Shown here piece after piece: positions 28,201 to 35,513 of a stretch of DNA of 64,000 bases. The notes under the pieces are model-generated. The model was not told the origin of the DNA and ran no database searches. It saw nothing but the letters and a program-made list of their open reading frames with translations. A program made the position numbers and the translations under genes. Location of the stretch: the NCBI GenBank assembly GCA_029866215.1, contig JARWZU010000088.1, positions 186,001-250,000 of the forward strand. Direction: 5' to 3'. The stretch is from Akkermansiaceae bacterium. GTDB taxonomy: Bacteria; Verrucomicrobiota; Verrucomicrobiia; Verrucomicrobiales; Akkermansiaceae. Within the stretch, counting starts at the first letter, position 1, and the number at the start of each line of letters is the position of its first letter.

Positions 28201-28335
28201 GACCTCCTCCGCGATCTCGCCGCCCTCGCCGGCGGCAAAGGCGGCGGCAAACCCGACCAAGCCCGCGGCGCCGCGCCCGACCGCAGCAAACTCGAAGAAC
28301 TCAAAGCCGCCGCCACCCAGCGCTTCAGCGGCTAG
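25300..28335 (+). CDS. alaS: Alanyl-tRNA synthetase with two in-frame repeat insertions
   Basis: Charges tRNA-Ala and edits mischarged Ser and Gly. I prefer the ATG at 25300 ([14 protein letters not shown]) over a GTG at 25294. Aminoacylation domain, tRNA-recognition domain ([31 protein letters not shown]), editing domain with [12 protein letters not shown] and CGGTHVRNT, and the C-Ala domain are present. At about 1011 residues it exceeds the usual 860-880. Part of the excess is an insertion near residues 295-370 holding six 7-residue units (VGxxxxP) coded by a 21-bp minisatellite. A second short insertion (SEISNLKSQ) lies in the linker before the editing domain. The last 9 codons and stop lie in a dispersed 52-bp repeat. 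Confidence 0.96.
   Translation: [1011 protein letters not shown]
26236..26361 (+). repeat. Six 21-bp tandem units (GTAGGAG-N14) inside alaS
   Basis: GTAGGAG recurs exactly every 21 bp at 26236, 26257, 26278, 26299, 26320 and 26341. The 14 bases between are variable and G+C-rich but often begin so as to pair with the GGAG core (for example GGAGAAGCTCC and GGAGCACTCC), giving small hairpins. As 21 is divisible by 3, the alaS frame is kept and each unit codes VG followed by five residues, usually ending in Pro or Ala. Confidence 0.97.
27170..27199 (+). repeat. A/T-rich AATCTGAAATCTCAAAT-type insertion in alaS
   Basis: A 30-bp low-G+C run made of AATCTGAAATCTC, AAATTT and AAAATCTCA elements sits in an otherwise G+C-rich gene. 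It codes SEISNLKSQ. From memory, strings of this kind (AAATCTGAAATCT repeats) are scattered in Verrucomicrobiota and Planctomycetota genomes; that is not checked here. Confidence 0.6.
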
Positions 28336-28360
28336 CGCTTCGGTCGCAAGCTGGGGCCCG
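28309..28360 (+). repeat. 52-bp dispersed repeat, copy 1 (alaS 3' end)
   Basis: Matches 29607-29658 at 47 of 52 positions. It spans the last nine alaS codons, the TAG stop and 25 bp beyond, through CTGGGGCCCG. The outer parts CCAGC and GCTGG are complementary, so it can fold as an imperfect hairpin, like REP elements. Confidence 0.85.
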
Positions 28361-28441
28361 AATTACACCCACGATTCTTGCATCCGGCAAGTACGCCTCA
28401 GTGGGTGAATGGATCGGCAATTTGAAAAATCACCCGCTTTA

Positions 28442-28480
28442 AACTTGAAATCCTCCAGTCATGATGGAGGATTTCAGCCT
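28442..28480 (+). repeat. 39-bp palindromic repeat, copy 1
   Basis: Perfect 12-bp arms TGAAATCCTCCA (28446-28457) and TGGAGGATTTCA (28465-28476) with loop GTCATGA. Copy 2 at 29694-29732 differs at two positions. The right arm carries GGAGG 10 bases before the TTG start of the ATPase gene, so the hairpin would hide its ribosome-binding site. Confidence 0.9.
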
Positions 28481-29598
28481 TGATCCACCGCGCAAACTAT
28501 CTGAACGAGATCCGGACTGGGCTAGGGCGCAGTCCGGTGGTGGCGTTGATCGGGCCGCGGCAATGCGGCAAGACCACCTTGGCACGCGAACTGATGGCGA
28601 GCGATTCGCCAAACTATTTCGATCTGGAAGACCCTGCAACCGCTCTAGTTTTGCGGAACCCGATGAGTGCTTTGTCGGGCCTAACGGGTCTGGTGGTGAT
28701 CGATGAAGCGCAACGCGCCCCTGAATTGTTTCCGGTGCTGCGTGTGTTGGCAGACCGCGAGGAGCAGCCTGCGACGTTTTTGATCCTCGGCAGCGCATCA
28801 CCGGAACTTTCACGGCAGGCGTCCGAGTCGTTGGCGGGGCGGGTGGAGATCATCGAACTGACTGGATTCGGTGTTTCAGAACTACCAGCCGCTGATGAAC
28901 ATCAGTTGTGGGTGCGTGGCGGCTTTCCGCGTTCTTTCTTGGCGAAAACCGATCGGGACAGCTTCGATTGGCGGAGGCAGTTCACGCGCACCTTCCTCGA
29001 GCGTGACCTTGCCGGACTGGGTTTTGGAATGGCGCCACAGGCGATGGGCCGCTTCTGGACGATGCTCGCCCACTACCATGGCCAGAATTGGAACGGCAAT
29101 GAAATCGCTGCGTCCATGGGGATTTCGCCGACCACGGCGCGTCATTACCTCGACGCGCTTGAGCAAACTTTCATGATCCGCCGACTCCTGCCATGGCATA
29201 TCAATGTGGGCAAGCGTCTGGTGAAAACCCCAAAAATCTATTTCCGCGACAGCGGGATTTTCCATGCGCTTCAGGGAATCGGCTCCCATGGCGACCTGCT
29301 GGCCCATCCGAAACTCGGGGCTTCTTGGGAAGGCTTCGCATTGGAGCAAATTTTGTGCGCCCACGCTGGCGAGGCCGCTTACTTTTACGCGATCCACAGC
29401 GGGTCCGAGCTGGATCTCTATTTTCCGAGTTTGAACAAAGGCATCGAAATCAAGTTCCAAGACGCCCCGAAGCTCACCCGCTCCATGCACATCGCGATGG
29501 AGGATCTGAAATTGAATGAACTGCAGGTGGTCTACCCGGGTAGCCGGGAATACATGCTGGCAGAAGGAATTCGCGCGGTTCCCTTGTCCCGCGCGTGA
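28480..29598 (+). CDS. AAA ATPase of the DUF4143 family
   Basis: 372 residues, starting with TTG (MIHRANYLNEIRTGLG), the family's usual N-terminus. Walker A GPRQCGKTTLA (residues 25-35), Walker B LVVIDEAQRAPELF near 70-83, sensor-1 TFLILGSAS, then a winged-helix part and a C-terminal DUF4143 domain with a PD-(D/E)XK-like pattern (SGSELDLYF then GIEIKF). Members are widespread orphan ATPases, often near toxin-antitoxin and mobile genes; their role is unsettled. The gene lies between two direct copies of a 52-bp and a 39-bp repeat, and its ribosome-binding site GGAGG sits in a hairpin arm. The next genes are VapBC-type, on the opposite strand. Confidence 0.9.
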   Translation: MIHRANYLNEIRTGLGRSPVVALIGPRQCGKTTLARELMASDSPNYFDLEDPATALVLRNPMSALSGLTGLVVIDEAQRAPELFPVLRVLADREEQPATFLILGSASPELSRQASESLAGRVEIIELTGFGVSELPAADEHQLWVRGGFPRSFLAKTDRDSFDWRRQFTRTFLERDLAGLGFGMAPQAMGRFWTMLAHYHGQNWNGNEIAASMGISPTTARHYLDALEQTFMIRRLLPWHINVGKRLVKTPKIYFRDSGIFHALQGIGSHGDLLAHPKLGASWEGFALEQILCAHAGEAAYFYAIHSGSELDLYFPSLNKGIEIKFQDAPKLTRSMHIAMEDLKLNELQVVYPGSREYMLAEGIRAVPLSRA

Positions 29599-29606
29599 TC
29601 CAATTC

Positions 29607-29658
29607 GCCGCCAGCCAGCGCTTCAACAGCTAACGCTTCGGTCGCATGCTGGGGCCCG
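29607..29658 (+). repeat. 52-bp dispersed repeat, copy 2 (alaS-end duplicate)
   Basis: Begins 8 bp after the ATPase stop codon and matches copy 1 at 47 of 52 positions. It still encodes an alaS-like tail in one frame (AASQRFNS, stop) although no alaS sequence precedes it. A 35-bp spacer, unlike the 81-bp one of copy 1, separates it from palindrome copy 2. Confidence 0.85.
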
Positions 29659-29693
29659 CTGGGATGAATCATCGCCGCATCGCACCCTCCTTC

Positions 29694-29732
29694 AACTTGA
29701 AATCCTCCAGTCATAATGGAGGATTTCAACCT
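29694..29732 (+). repeat. 39-bp palindromic repeat, copy 2
   Basis: Arms TGAAATCCTCCA (29698-29709) and TGGAGGATTTCA (29717-29728) with loop GTCATAA. Weak similarity to copy 1 continues for about 20 bases past the right arm, into what in copy 1 is the start of the ATPase gene, hinting at a lost second reading frame here. Confidence 0.88.
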
Positions 29733-29808
29733 AGGCCAGCCACGTAAGCTAGAGTTCTACCGTAGAGTTTTCGAAAATCCAGCGCGGCCCAATGACCTCC
29801 TTCCAAGC

Positions 29809-30225
29809 CTACCATCGCTCACTCGGTTTCTTGAGAGTGACACCTTTGATCTTCGCGAAGTCGCGATCAAACGAAACCACCGCTCGCTTGTCATGGATCG
29901 AGGTTGCGGCCAAGTAACAGTCGACAAAGTCCAACTTGCTGCCGCCAAAAAGCTTGAGGGCGTGGAGCATGTGATCCAGCTCAGCGGAAGAAAACCCCGG
30001 ACAGGAAAGGAGTTGCGCAAGCACGTCTGCGGTTTTGGCACGCGGGAATTCGTAAAATCCAGTGAGCACGAAAACCGCCTCTGCGAGAACCATCGGAAGC
30101 ACCACGAGGCGTGTTTTACCTGCTTCTGCAGCCTGAAAGAGATCGGCGACCTGTTTGGCTTGGTCGGCGGGCTCGCCTGTGATGAAGCGCAGCAAGACGT
30201 TCGTATCAGCCAACAACGACTTCAT
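29809..30225 (-). CDS. PIN-domain toxin, VapC type
   Basis: A 138-residue ribonuclease of type II toxin-antitoxin systems. The acidic PIN active site is complete: Asp7 (LLADTNVLLRF), Glu49 (VLAEAVFVL), Asp99 and Asp102 (LDFVDCYLAA) and Asp120 (VVSFDRDF). VapC enzymes cut tRNA or rRNA in a Mg2+-dependent way; the target here is unknown. The ATG overlaps the antitoxin stop by 4 bases, so the pair is translationally coupled with the antitoxin first, as usual. Confidence 0.92.
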   Translation of the reverse strand: MKSLLADTNVLLRFITGEPADQAKQVADLFQAAEAGKTRLVVLPMVLAEAVFVLTGFYEFPRAKTADVLAQLLSCPGFSSAELDHMLHALKLFGGSKLDFVDCYLAATSIHDKRAVVSFDRDFAKIKGVTLKKPSERW

Positions 30226-30482
30226 GGCCGTCCCTCCCGCGAAGCTTTAGCAGCCCAGCCTTCGCGAGCTTTTGCGCGTGCCTCCTTGAAGGGCACTCCG
30301 GATTTCCCTGCGGGTGGCTTGAGAGCACCGAAAACCGCCATGACCCCGGGCTGCGGGCGAATCACCACCGAGTCGCCTTGGATTTCATACACGATCCGAT
30401 CACCCGTCTTCAGTTGCAAGGCCCGACGAATCAGAGCCGGAAGGGTGGTTTGGCCTTTACTGGTGATGGTGGATTGAGTCAT
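30222..30482 (-). CDS. AbrB/SpoVT-type antitoxin
   Basis: An 86-residue antitoxin. Residues 1-47 form a swapped-hairpin AbrB DNA-binding domain (STITSKGQTTLPALIRRALQLKTGDRIVYEI, then VVIRP). The basic C-terminal part (KEARAKAREGWAAKASREGRP) is expected to wrap the PIN toxin. It begins at an ATG preceded by AAGGA. The repeats just upstream are probable autoregulation sites. Confidence 0.9.
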   Translation of the reverse strand: MTQSTITSKGQTTLPALIRRALQLKTGDRIVYEIQGDSVVIRPQPGVMAVFGALKPPAGKSGVPFKEARAKAREGWAAKASREGRP

Positions 30483-30516
30483 AAAAATTTCCTTACTCTA
30501 AAAATTTATCCTTACT
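30483..30516 (-). promoter_or_regulatory. Direct repeats upstream of the antitoxin: probable operator
   Basis: On the plus strand AAAAATTTCCTTACT (30483-30497) and AAAAATTTATCCTTACT (30500-30516) repeat in tandem, differing by a 2-base insertion. On the coding strand the proximal copy includes the AAGGA ribosome-binding site. Paired sites next to an AbrB-type antitoxin gene fit self-repression; this is an inference from position. Confidence 0.55.
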
Positions 30517-30540
30517 TTTCAAAAATTCAAGGACTTCGAT

Positions 30541-30699
30541 GATACGAATATAGAGTCCGCATTTCTACCAGAGGGAAGCGACGTGGAAAATGACGCGTTT
30601 CTCGACGAGGATTACTTCGAGCGTCTGCTGGAGGAGATCCGAGAAATCCGCCTGTCCGAGCGACGCTTTTACCAAAAGATCGCGGAAATCTATTCCACC
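30541..30699 (+). pseudogene. RhuM-family gene fragment
   Basis: The frame codes DEDYFERLLEEIREIRLSER followed by RFYQKIAEIY, a stretch typical of the middle of RhuM virulence-type proteins (DYFDELLERIRDIRSSEKRFYQKV). Neither the N-terminal DNA-binding-like part nor the C-terminal part is present; after residue 39 the frame runs into unrelated sequence. A GTG at 30583 could start translation, but the product would be a stub. It is a remnant next to a toxin-antitoxin pair. The rest of the 30.5-30.85 kb gap shows nothing recognisable. Confidence 0.7.
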
Positions 30700-30854
30700 A
30701 TCTCTCACCTCTGCAGTTGTCGTCTTAATTACCGACACCCCTTGAGCCGCAAACACTTTACAGCGGATAGGCCCAACCCGTTAAATTCCAGCCTTGCTCG
30801 TGGCCCCAGCCCTCTGGCAAACTTTTGACTCAAATCCATCAACCACGAAATCTC

Positions 30855-31952
30855 ATGTCACTGACGATCAAACCGAAATCCGAATGCACCTTCGACCAAA
30901 TCTCGATGGGTGAAGTCATGCTCCGCCTCGATCCAGGCGAGGGCCGCATCCGCACCGCACGCCAATTCGCCGCTTGGGAAGGTGGCGGCGAGTACAACAC
31001 CTCGCGCGGACTCAAGAAATGTTTCGGCTACAAAACCGCAGTGGTCACCGCATTCGTCGATAACGAAGTGGGCCACCTCATCGAGGATTTCATCATGCAG
31101 GGCGGCGTCGCCACGGACTTCATCCAATGGCGCGAGGACGACGGCATCGGCCGCAACGTGCGCAATGGTCTGAATTTCACCGAACGCGGATTCGGCATTC
31201 GCGGCGCAGTGGGAAATCCTGACCGTGGCAACACCGCCGCATCCCAACTCAAGCCTGGCGATGTCGATTGGGACCACATTTTCGGCACGCTCGGCGTGCG
31301 TTGGTTCCACACGGGCGGCATCTACGCGGCGCTCTCGGAAACCACCGCAGCCCTCACGGTCGAGGCGGTGAAGGCGGCTAACAAATACGGCACCGTCGTT
31401 TCCTACGACCTCAACTACCGTCCGTCGCTCTGGAAAACCATCGGCGGCCTTGCCAAGGCCCAAGAAGTGAACCGCGAAATCGCCAAGTACGTCGATGTCA
31501 TGATCGGCAACGAAGAGGATTTCACTGCATCGCTCGGCTTTGAAGTCGAGGGCGTGGATCACAACATTTCGTCGATCGAGTTAGATGCCTTCAAGGCGAT
31601 GATCGAAACCGCCGTGAAGGAGTTCCCAAACTTCAAGGTCGCTGCCACCACGCTCCGTGGCGTGATCTCCGCAACGGTCAACGACTGGTCTGCCATCCTC
31701 TGGCACGATGGGAAATTCCACGAAAGCCGCAAGTACCCAGGTCTCGAAATCCTCGACCGCGTTGGCGGCGGTGATTCGTTCGCCTCAGGCCTGCAGTTCG
31801 GTTTCCTCGAATTCAACGACGCGCAAAAGGCTGTCGAATACGGTGCGGCTCACGGCGCGCTTGCCTCGACCACCCCGGGCGACACCTCGATGGTGACCCG
31901 CAAGGAGGTCGAGAAACAAATCGGTGGCGGCGGCGCACGCGTCGTCCGCTAA
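30855..31952 (+). CDS. PfkB-family sugar kinase (2-keto-3-deoxygluconate kinase-like)
   Basis: Phosphorylates a sugar or sugar acid in the cytoplasm. The ATG at 30855 (MSLTIKPKSECTFDQISMGE) is preferred to one 30 bp upstream. The ribokinase fold shows the GGGEYNTSRGLKKCFGYKT sugar-binding start, SYDLNYRPSLWK, IGNEEDF, TTLRGV and the C-terminal anion-hole/catalytic motif DRVGGGDSFASGLQFG, with Asp as base. The insert GVRWFHTGGIYAALSE resembles KDG kinases, so pectin or alginate breakdown products are possible substrates. A strong terminator follows. No aldolase gene is adjacent. Confidence 0.85.
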   Translation: MSLTIKPKSECTFDQISMGEVMLRLDPGEGRIRTARQFAAWEGGGEYNTSRGLKKCFGYKTAVVTAFVDNEVGHLIEDFIMQGGVATDFIQWREDDGIGRNVRNGLNFTERGFGIRGAVGNPDRGNTAASQLKPGDVDWDHIFGTLGVRWFHTGGIYAALSETTAALTVEAVKAANKYGTVVSYDLNYRPSLWKTIGGLAKAQEVNREIAKYVDVMIGNEEDFTASLGFEVEGVDHNISSIELDAFKAMIETAVKEFPNFKVAATTLRGVISATVNDWSAILWHDGKFHESRKYPGLEILDRVGGGDSFASGLQFGFLEFNDAQKAVEYGAAHGALASTTPGDTSMVTRKEVEKQIGGGGARVVR

Positions 31953-31977
31953 CCAAACACTAGCCTGCACAAGCTTC

Positions 31978-32020
31978 GTTGCCCGCACTGGATTCACCTC
32001 CATGCGGGCAACTTTCTTTT
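31978..32020 (+). terminator. Rho-independent terminator after the PfkB kinase gene
   Basis: GTTGCCCGCA (31978-31987) and TGCGGGCAAC (32003-32012) pair perfectly around a 15-base loop and are followed by TTTCTTTT. It lies 26 bp after the kinase stop. Confidence 0.88.
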
Positions 32021-32092
32021 AGGCCATCAACGACCACCCAGCCACGATCAAACAAACGGCTCCGCCAAGAATCTAACGGACCAACCGATTTC

Positions 32093-33136
32093 TTACGCGA
32101 CGGCCATGTTGGTTTTCCAGAAAAAGTCAGCATCAATCTGGCCAGTCTGGATGAGATACTGGAGTTGCTTGAGTCGGGTGTATGGGCGGAAGCTAAAGTC
32201 GGCGGAGGTAAGTTGGATTTGGTTGAATAAATCATAGAACTGCTTGGCGCCCTTCGCGGCATCCCAATCGCACGAGAACTCAGGCAAATGCCGTGCAAGC
32301 TTGTCGAAGCTGACTCGGTAGCTCCGGTTGTCTGCACCCTGGGTGCCGAACGTCGTCGTGCAACCGGCAAAACAATCGGCCACGATTTGTGCCACTTCCC
32401 GAACGCGATAATTTTGCTCATTGGACCCGATGTTGAGAATTTCACCGTGGATCGCATCCGTCGGAGCTGCGAGCGCACAGCAGATGGCCTTGCCAATATC
32501 CAATCCATGAATCAACGGCCGCCACGGCGTCCCATCGCTGGTCATCTTGATTTCTTGAGTGGTCCACGCCAGCGCACTCAGATTATTCACTACTAGATCG
32601 AATCGCTGCCTCGGCGAGGCTCCGAATGCAGTCGAATTCCGGAAAAACACTGGCGAAAAATTGGAATCCGCCAGCGGCATGATGTCTCGTTCGCAAAGCG
32701 TCTTGCACTCGGCATAGGCGGTTTGCGGGTTCACCGGGGTTTCTTCCGTCACTGGCTCCTCGCTGTCGGAGACGCCGTACACCGAACACGATGACATGTA
32801 TACAAACCGGCGGATACCGGCATCTTTTGCAATCTGCGCCAACCGGACCGATCCCTTGTGATTGATTTCGTAGGTGATGTGCTGCGCCAGTTCTCCGGTA
32901 GGATCATTGGATAGCTCTGCCATGTGTACCATCGCATCATGTCCCTCGATGTCCTCCGCAGTTAGATGGCGGATGTCCTTGACGATGGTGGCTGCCTGGT
33001 CGCCCTTGGCATTGTAGAGGTAGCCATTTTTATAATAACCCACGTCAACACCGGTGACTTCGTGCCCTTGTGCTAACAACTGCGGTACAAGCAATGCACC
33101 GAGATAACCCTCTGTTCCTGTGACAATGACTTTCAT
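32093..33136 (-). CDS. NAD-dependent sugar epimerase/dehydratase
   Basis: Extended short-chain dehydrogenase, 347 residues. Nucleotide-binding GTEGYLGALLVPQLL at the N-terminus, MVHMAELSNDP, the catalytic SSCSVYG Ser and the YxxxK motif (YAECKTLCE), and the downstream RNSTAFG are intact. It probably acts on a nucleotide sugar for surface polysaccharide; the exact substrate cannot be read. Its ATG overlaps the stop of the upstream lhgO-type gene by 4 bases (33133-33136), so the two are coupled. Confidence 0.85.
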   Translation of the reverse strand: MKVIVTGTEGYLGALLVPQLLAQGHEVTGVDVGYYKNGYLYNAKGDQAATIVKDIRHLTAEDIEGHDAMVHMAELSNDPTGELAQHITYEINHKGSVRLAQIAKDAGIRRFVYMSSCSVYGVSDSEEPVTEETPVNPQTAYAECKTLCERDIMPLADSNFSPVFFRNSTAFGASPRQRFDLVVNNLSALAWTTQEIKMTSDGTPWRPLIHGLDIGKAICCALAAPTDAIHGEILNIGSNEQNYRVREVAQIVADCFAGCTTTFGTQGADNRSYRVSFDKLARHLPEFSCDWDAAKGAKQFYDLFNQIQLTSADFSFRPYTRLKQLQYLIQTGQIDADFFWKTNMAVA

Positions 33137-34338
33137 GATAAGTGAGTGCTTTGTGTGATTTTTCTAACGAGTGATTTACCGATTTCAATCGATGCCGTCG
33201 CCGCAGGTGATGGTGCATTGCAAACATGAAGATCCCCATTCTGCTTCACGATGAGAAAGTCATCGACAAGCGAACCATCCTCCCAAAGCGCTTGAGCTCT
33301 AACACCTGACTTGCAGGGCATAAGGTCCTCTGCCGCGATCTCGGGGATCATCCGCTGCAGGCTCTGAACAAATGCTGCCTTGGAAAATGAACGCCGAATC
33401 TCCCGCAGCCCTTCTTCTAGGTTTTTCCCAGCAAGTTTCCAAAATCCTTTGTATGCAAGGGTTTCATAGACATCGCGAAGATCAAAATCCGTTTTGGCAT
33501 AGCCCTCACGCTTCAGCGCAAGCACCGCGTTCGGCCCCGCATGGACCGACCCATCAATCATCCTCGTAAAATGGACTCCAAGAAATGGGAAATTGGGATT
33601 GGGCACTGGATAAATGAGAGTTTTCACGAGATGTCGCCTCTCAGGTACCAACTCGAAATATTCTCCTCGGAACGGCACGATGCGCGCACCGGGATCCGCA
33701 CCCGCCATCTGCGCGACCCGATCGCTGTGGAGCCCTGCGCAATTGATCACCGCCTTGGCCGCAAATGCCTTCTCCGTCGTGCTGATGATTCTGAAATCCC
33801 GGTGGGAAGTGATGTCGATCACCCTCGCCCCAAATTTCACCACCCCGCCGTCACGCTGGATCAACTCAAGATACGTTTTCGCCACCTCGAGATAACTGGT
33901 GATGCCGGTCGAAAGAACGCGAACCCCAGCGACGCATTGAACATGCGGCTCGATCTCGCGCACGCGCTCGGCTGACATTTTTTCAACCGGGCACCCATTT
34001 TCAATTCCACGCTGATAGAGGTTTTCTAATAGCGCGAGTTCGCTCTGTTTGGTCGCGACAATGATCTTTCCACAAACCTCGTGAGGGATGCCGTGTTCCT
34101 TGCAGAATGCCACCATACTAGTGGCTCCCGACATTGCAAATTTCGCCTTGAAACTACCTGGCTTGTAGTAAATTCCAGAGTGGATCACTCCCGAGTTTCT
34201 CCCCGTCTGGTGCATGGCCGGACCACCCTCTTTCTCTAATAGCAGGATTCGCGCTTTGGGAAATGATTTCCCAAGATGATAGGCCGTTGATAGACCGACA
34301 ATTCCGCCACCAATCACTGCGTAGTCATATCGTTTCAT
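33133..34338 (-). CDS. lhgO: L-2-hydroxyglutarate oxidase-like FAD enzyme
   Basis: FAD-dependent oxidase of the DAO fold, 401 residues from the ATG at 34338. FAD-binding GGGIVGLSTAYHL, the LhgO hallmark HQTGRNSGVIHSGIYYKPGS, CGKIIVA, the mid-protein NCAGLHSDRVAQMAG and the C-terminal NAPSPAATASIEIG fit the family closely. It oxidises L-2-hydroxyglutarate, passing electrons to the quinone pool. Here it is coupled to a sugar epimerase gene, which is an unusual partner and might mean a different hydroxyacid substrate. Confidence 0.88.
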   Translation of the reverse strand: MKRYDYAVIGGGIVGLSTAYHLGKSFPKARILLLEKEGGPAMHQTGRNSGVIHSGIYYKPGSFKAKFAMSGATSMVAFCKEHGIPHEVCGKIIVATKQSELALLENLYQRGIENGCPVEKMSAERVREIEPHVQCVAGVRVLSTGITSYLEVAKTYLELIQRDGGVVKFGARVIDITSHRDFRIISTTEKAFAAKAVINCAGLHSDRVAQMAGADPGARIVPFRGEYFELVPERRHLVKTLIYPVPNPNFPFLGVHFTRMIDGSVHAGPNAVLALKREGYAKTDFDLRDVYETLAYKGFWKLAGKNLEEGLREIRRSFSKAAFVQSLQRMIPEIAAEDLMPCKSGVRAQALWEDGSLVDDFLIVKQNGDLHVCNAPSPAATASIEIGKSLVRKITQSTHLS

Positions 34339-34649
34339 CAATCTCGGACCATGGTTAGAGGATGAATCATTCGCATTTCCGAATCGCCGAGAACTGCGGA
34401 ATTTTCAACGACCAGAAAGCTCAACAAATCCCATGAATCTGAAATGGATCGCAAGCCCGTCACCACGCGGGGGGGAACTTTAGCGACGATCAATGAGTGG
34501 TTTTTATATGGGGGAATCAAGCCATAGCATCATAGCAGATTCATCGCAGCCGCCAAGGTATTTCAGTAGCAGATTTCAAATCCGCTCATTTCACCCATCG
34601 CCATCTTCTAAAGTAACCCTAGCAAATCGTTCTAATAGAACCAATCGAG
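34339..34649. other. Intergenic region between cysE and lhgO
   Basis: 311 bp, both neighbours leftward. It holds the lhgO promoter and the cysE 3' end region. The only structure seen is a 13-bp near-palindrome GTTCTAATAGAAC (34629-34641) just after the cysE stop, too short and without a T-run to be called a terminator. No gene is supported. Confidence 0.4.
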
Positions 34650-35513
34650 TTAAATATCATAGCTGCAATCGAGTCGCTGATTCATCTCGCTTGCAGGATT
34701 CGCTTCACTCGAGACCCCTACGACCACTGCTGGCACGCCTGCCACTGTTTTGTGAGCGGCAACGTCATTGAGCACAACGCTTCCTGCACCCACCTTGGCA
34801 CCCGTACCAATTTCCACCCTTCCAAGAATCTTGGCGCCCGCACCAATAAGCACTCCCGACCGAATGATCGGATGTCGGTCACCACCCGCTTTGCCAGTAC
34901 CCCCAAGCGTGACCTCATGCAGAATCGAGACATCGTCCTCGATGATCGCGGTCTCCCCAACGACAAATGACGTTGCATGATCGAGCAAGATGCCAGAGCC
35001 GATACGCGCAGCGGGATGGATGTCCACCGCAAACGCCTCACTGGCGAGGCTTTGAAAATACAGCGCCAACCAGCGCCGACCATCGAGCCAGAGCTGATGG
35101 GAAACCCGATAAGTCGTTAGAGCGAGAAACCCTTTAAAAAACAGCACCGGTTCGAGAGGCGAGAAACAGGCGGGATCACGCTCGAACATGGCAGCTAGAT
35201 CACGAGCCGCCTCATGGACGATATGCGAGTGCTGCTCAAAAACCCCGGTGAGTAATGGCTCCATGCTCGCACGTGGCATGTCTTCACGCGCCAGACGCCT
35301 CGCCAAACGAGCCCCCAGAGCGGCCGCGAGCGAGTCCCGCGACAAGATCACATCATGCACGAGGTGCTGCAGCGTCAACTCTTCAGCAGCGACTCGCTCC
35401 GCCTCACGCCTCAGCACCTGCCAAGTGTCTTCGAGTTCGCCAAGCCCGCCGCCGTACCGCGCCGCTAGATTCTTGCTCGCCGTGTGAGTTCCGATATGGT
35501 CTGATTCGTTCAT
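34650..35513 (-). CDS. cysE: Serine O-acetyltransferase
   Basis: Acetylates serine to O-acetylserine, the first step of cysteine synthesis. From the ATG at 35513 (MNESDHIGTH) it has 287 residues, close to E. coli CysE (273). The N-terminal helical domain ends at FFKGFLALTTYRVSHQLW. The left-handed beta-helix contains DIHPAARIGSGILLDHATS, VSILHEVTLGGTGKAGGDRHP and GAGAKILGRVEIGTGAKVGAGSVVL. Frames extending upstream to 35696 lie antisense to the Rrf2 gene and are not CysE-like. Its start codon overlaps that of the divergent Rrf2 gene. Confidence 0.94.
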   Translation of the reverse strand: MNESDHIGTHTASKNLAARYGGGLGELEDTWQVLRREAERVAAEELTLQHLVHDVILSRDSLAAALGARLARRLAREDMPRASMEPLLTGVFEQHSHIVHEAARDLAAMFERDPACFSPLEPVLFFKGFLALTTYRVSHQLWLDGRRWLALYFQSLASEAFAVDIHPAARIGSGILLDHATSFVVGETAIIEDDVSILHEVTLGGTGKAGGDRHPIIRSGVLIGAGAKILGRVEIGTGAKVGAGSVVLNDVAAHKTVAGVPAVVVGVSSEANPASEMNQRLDCSYDI

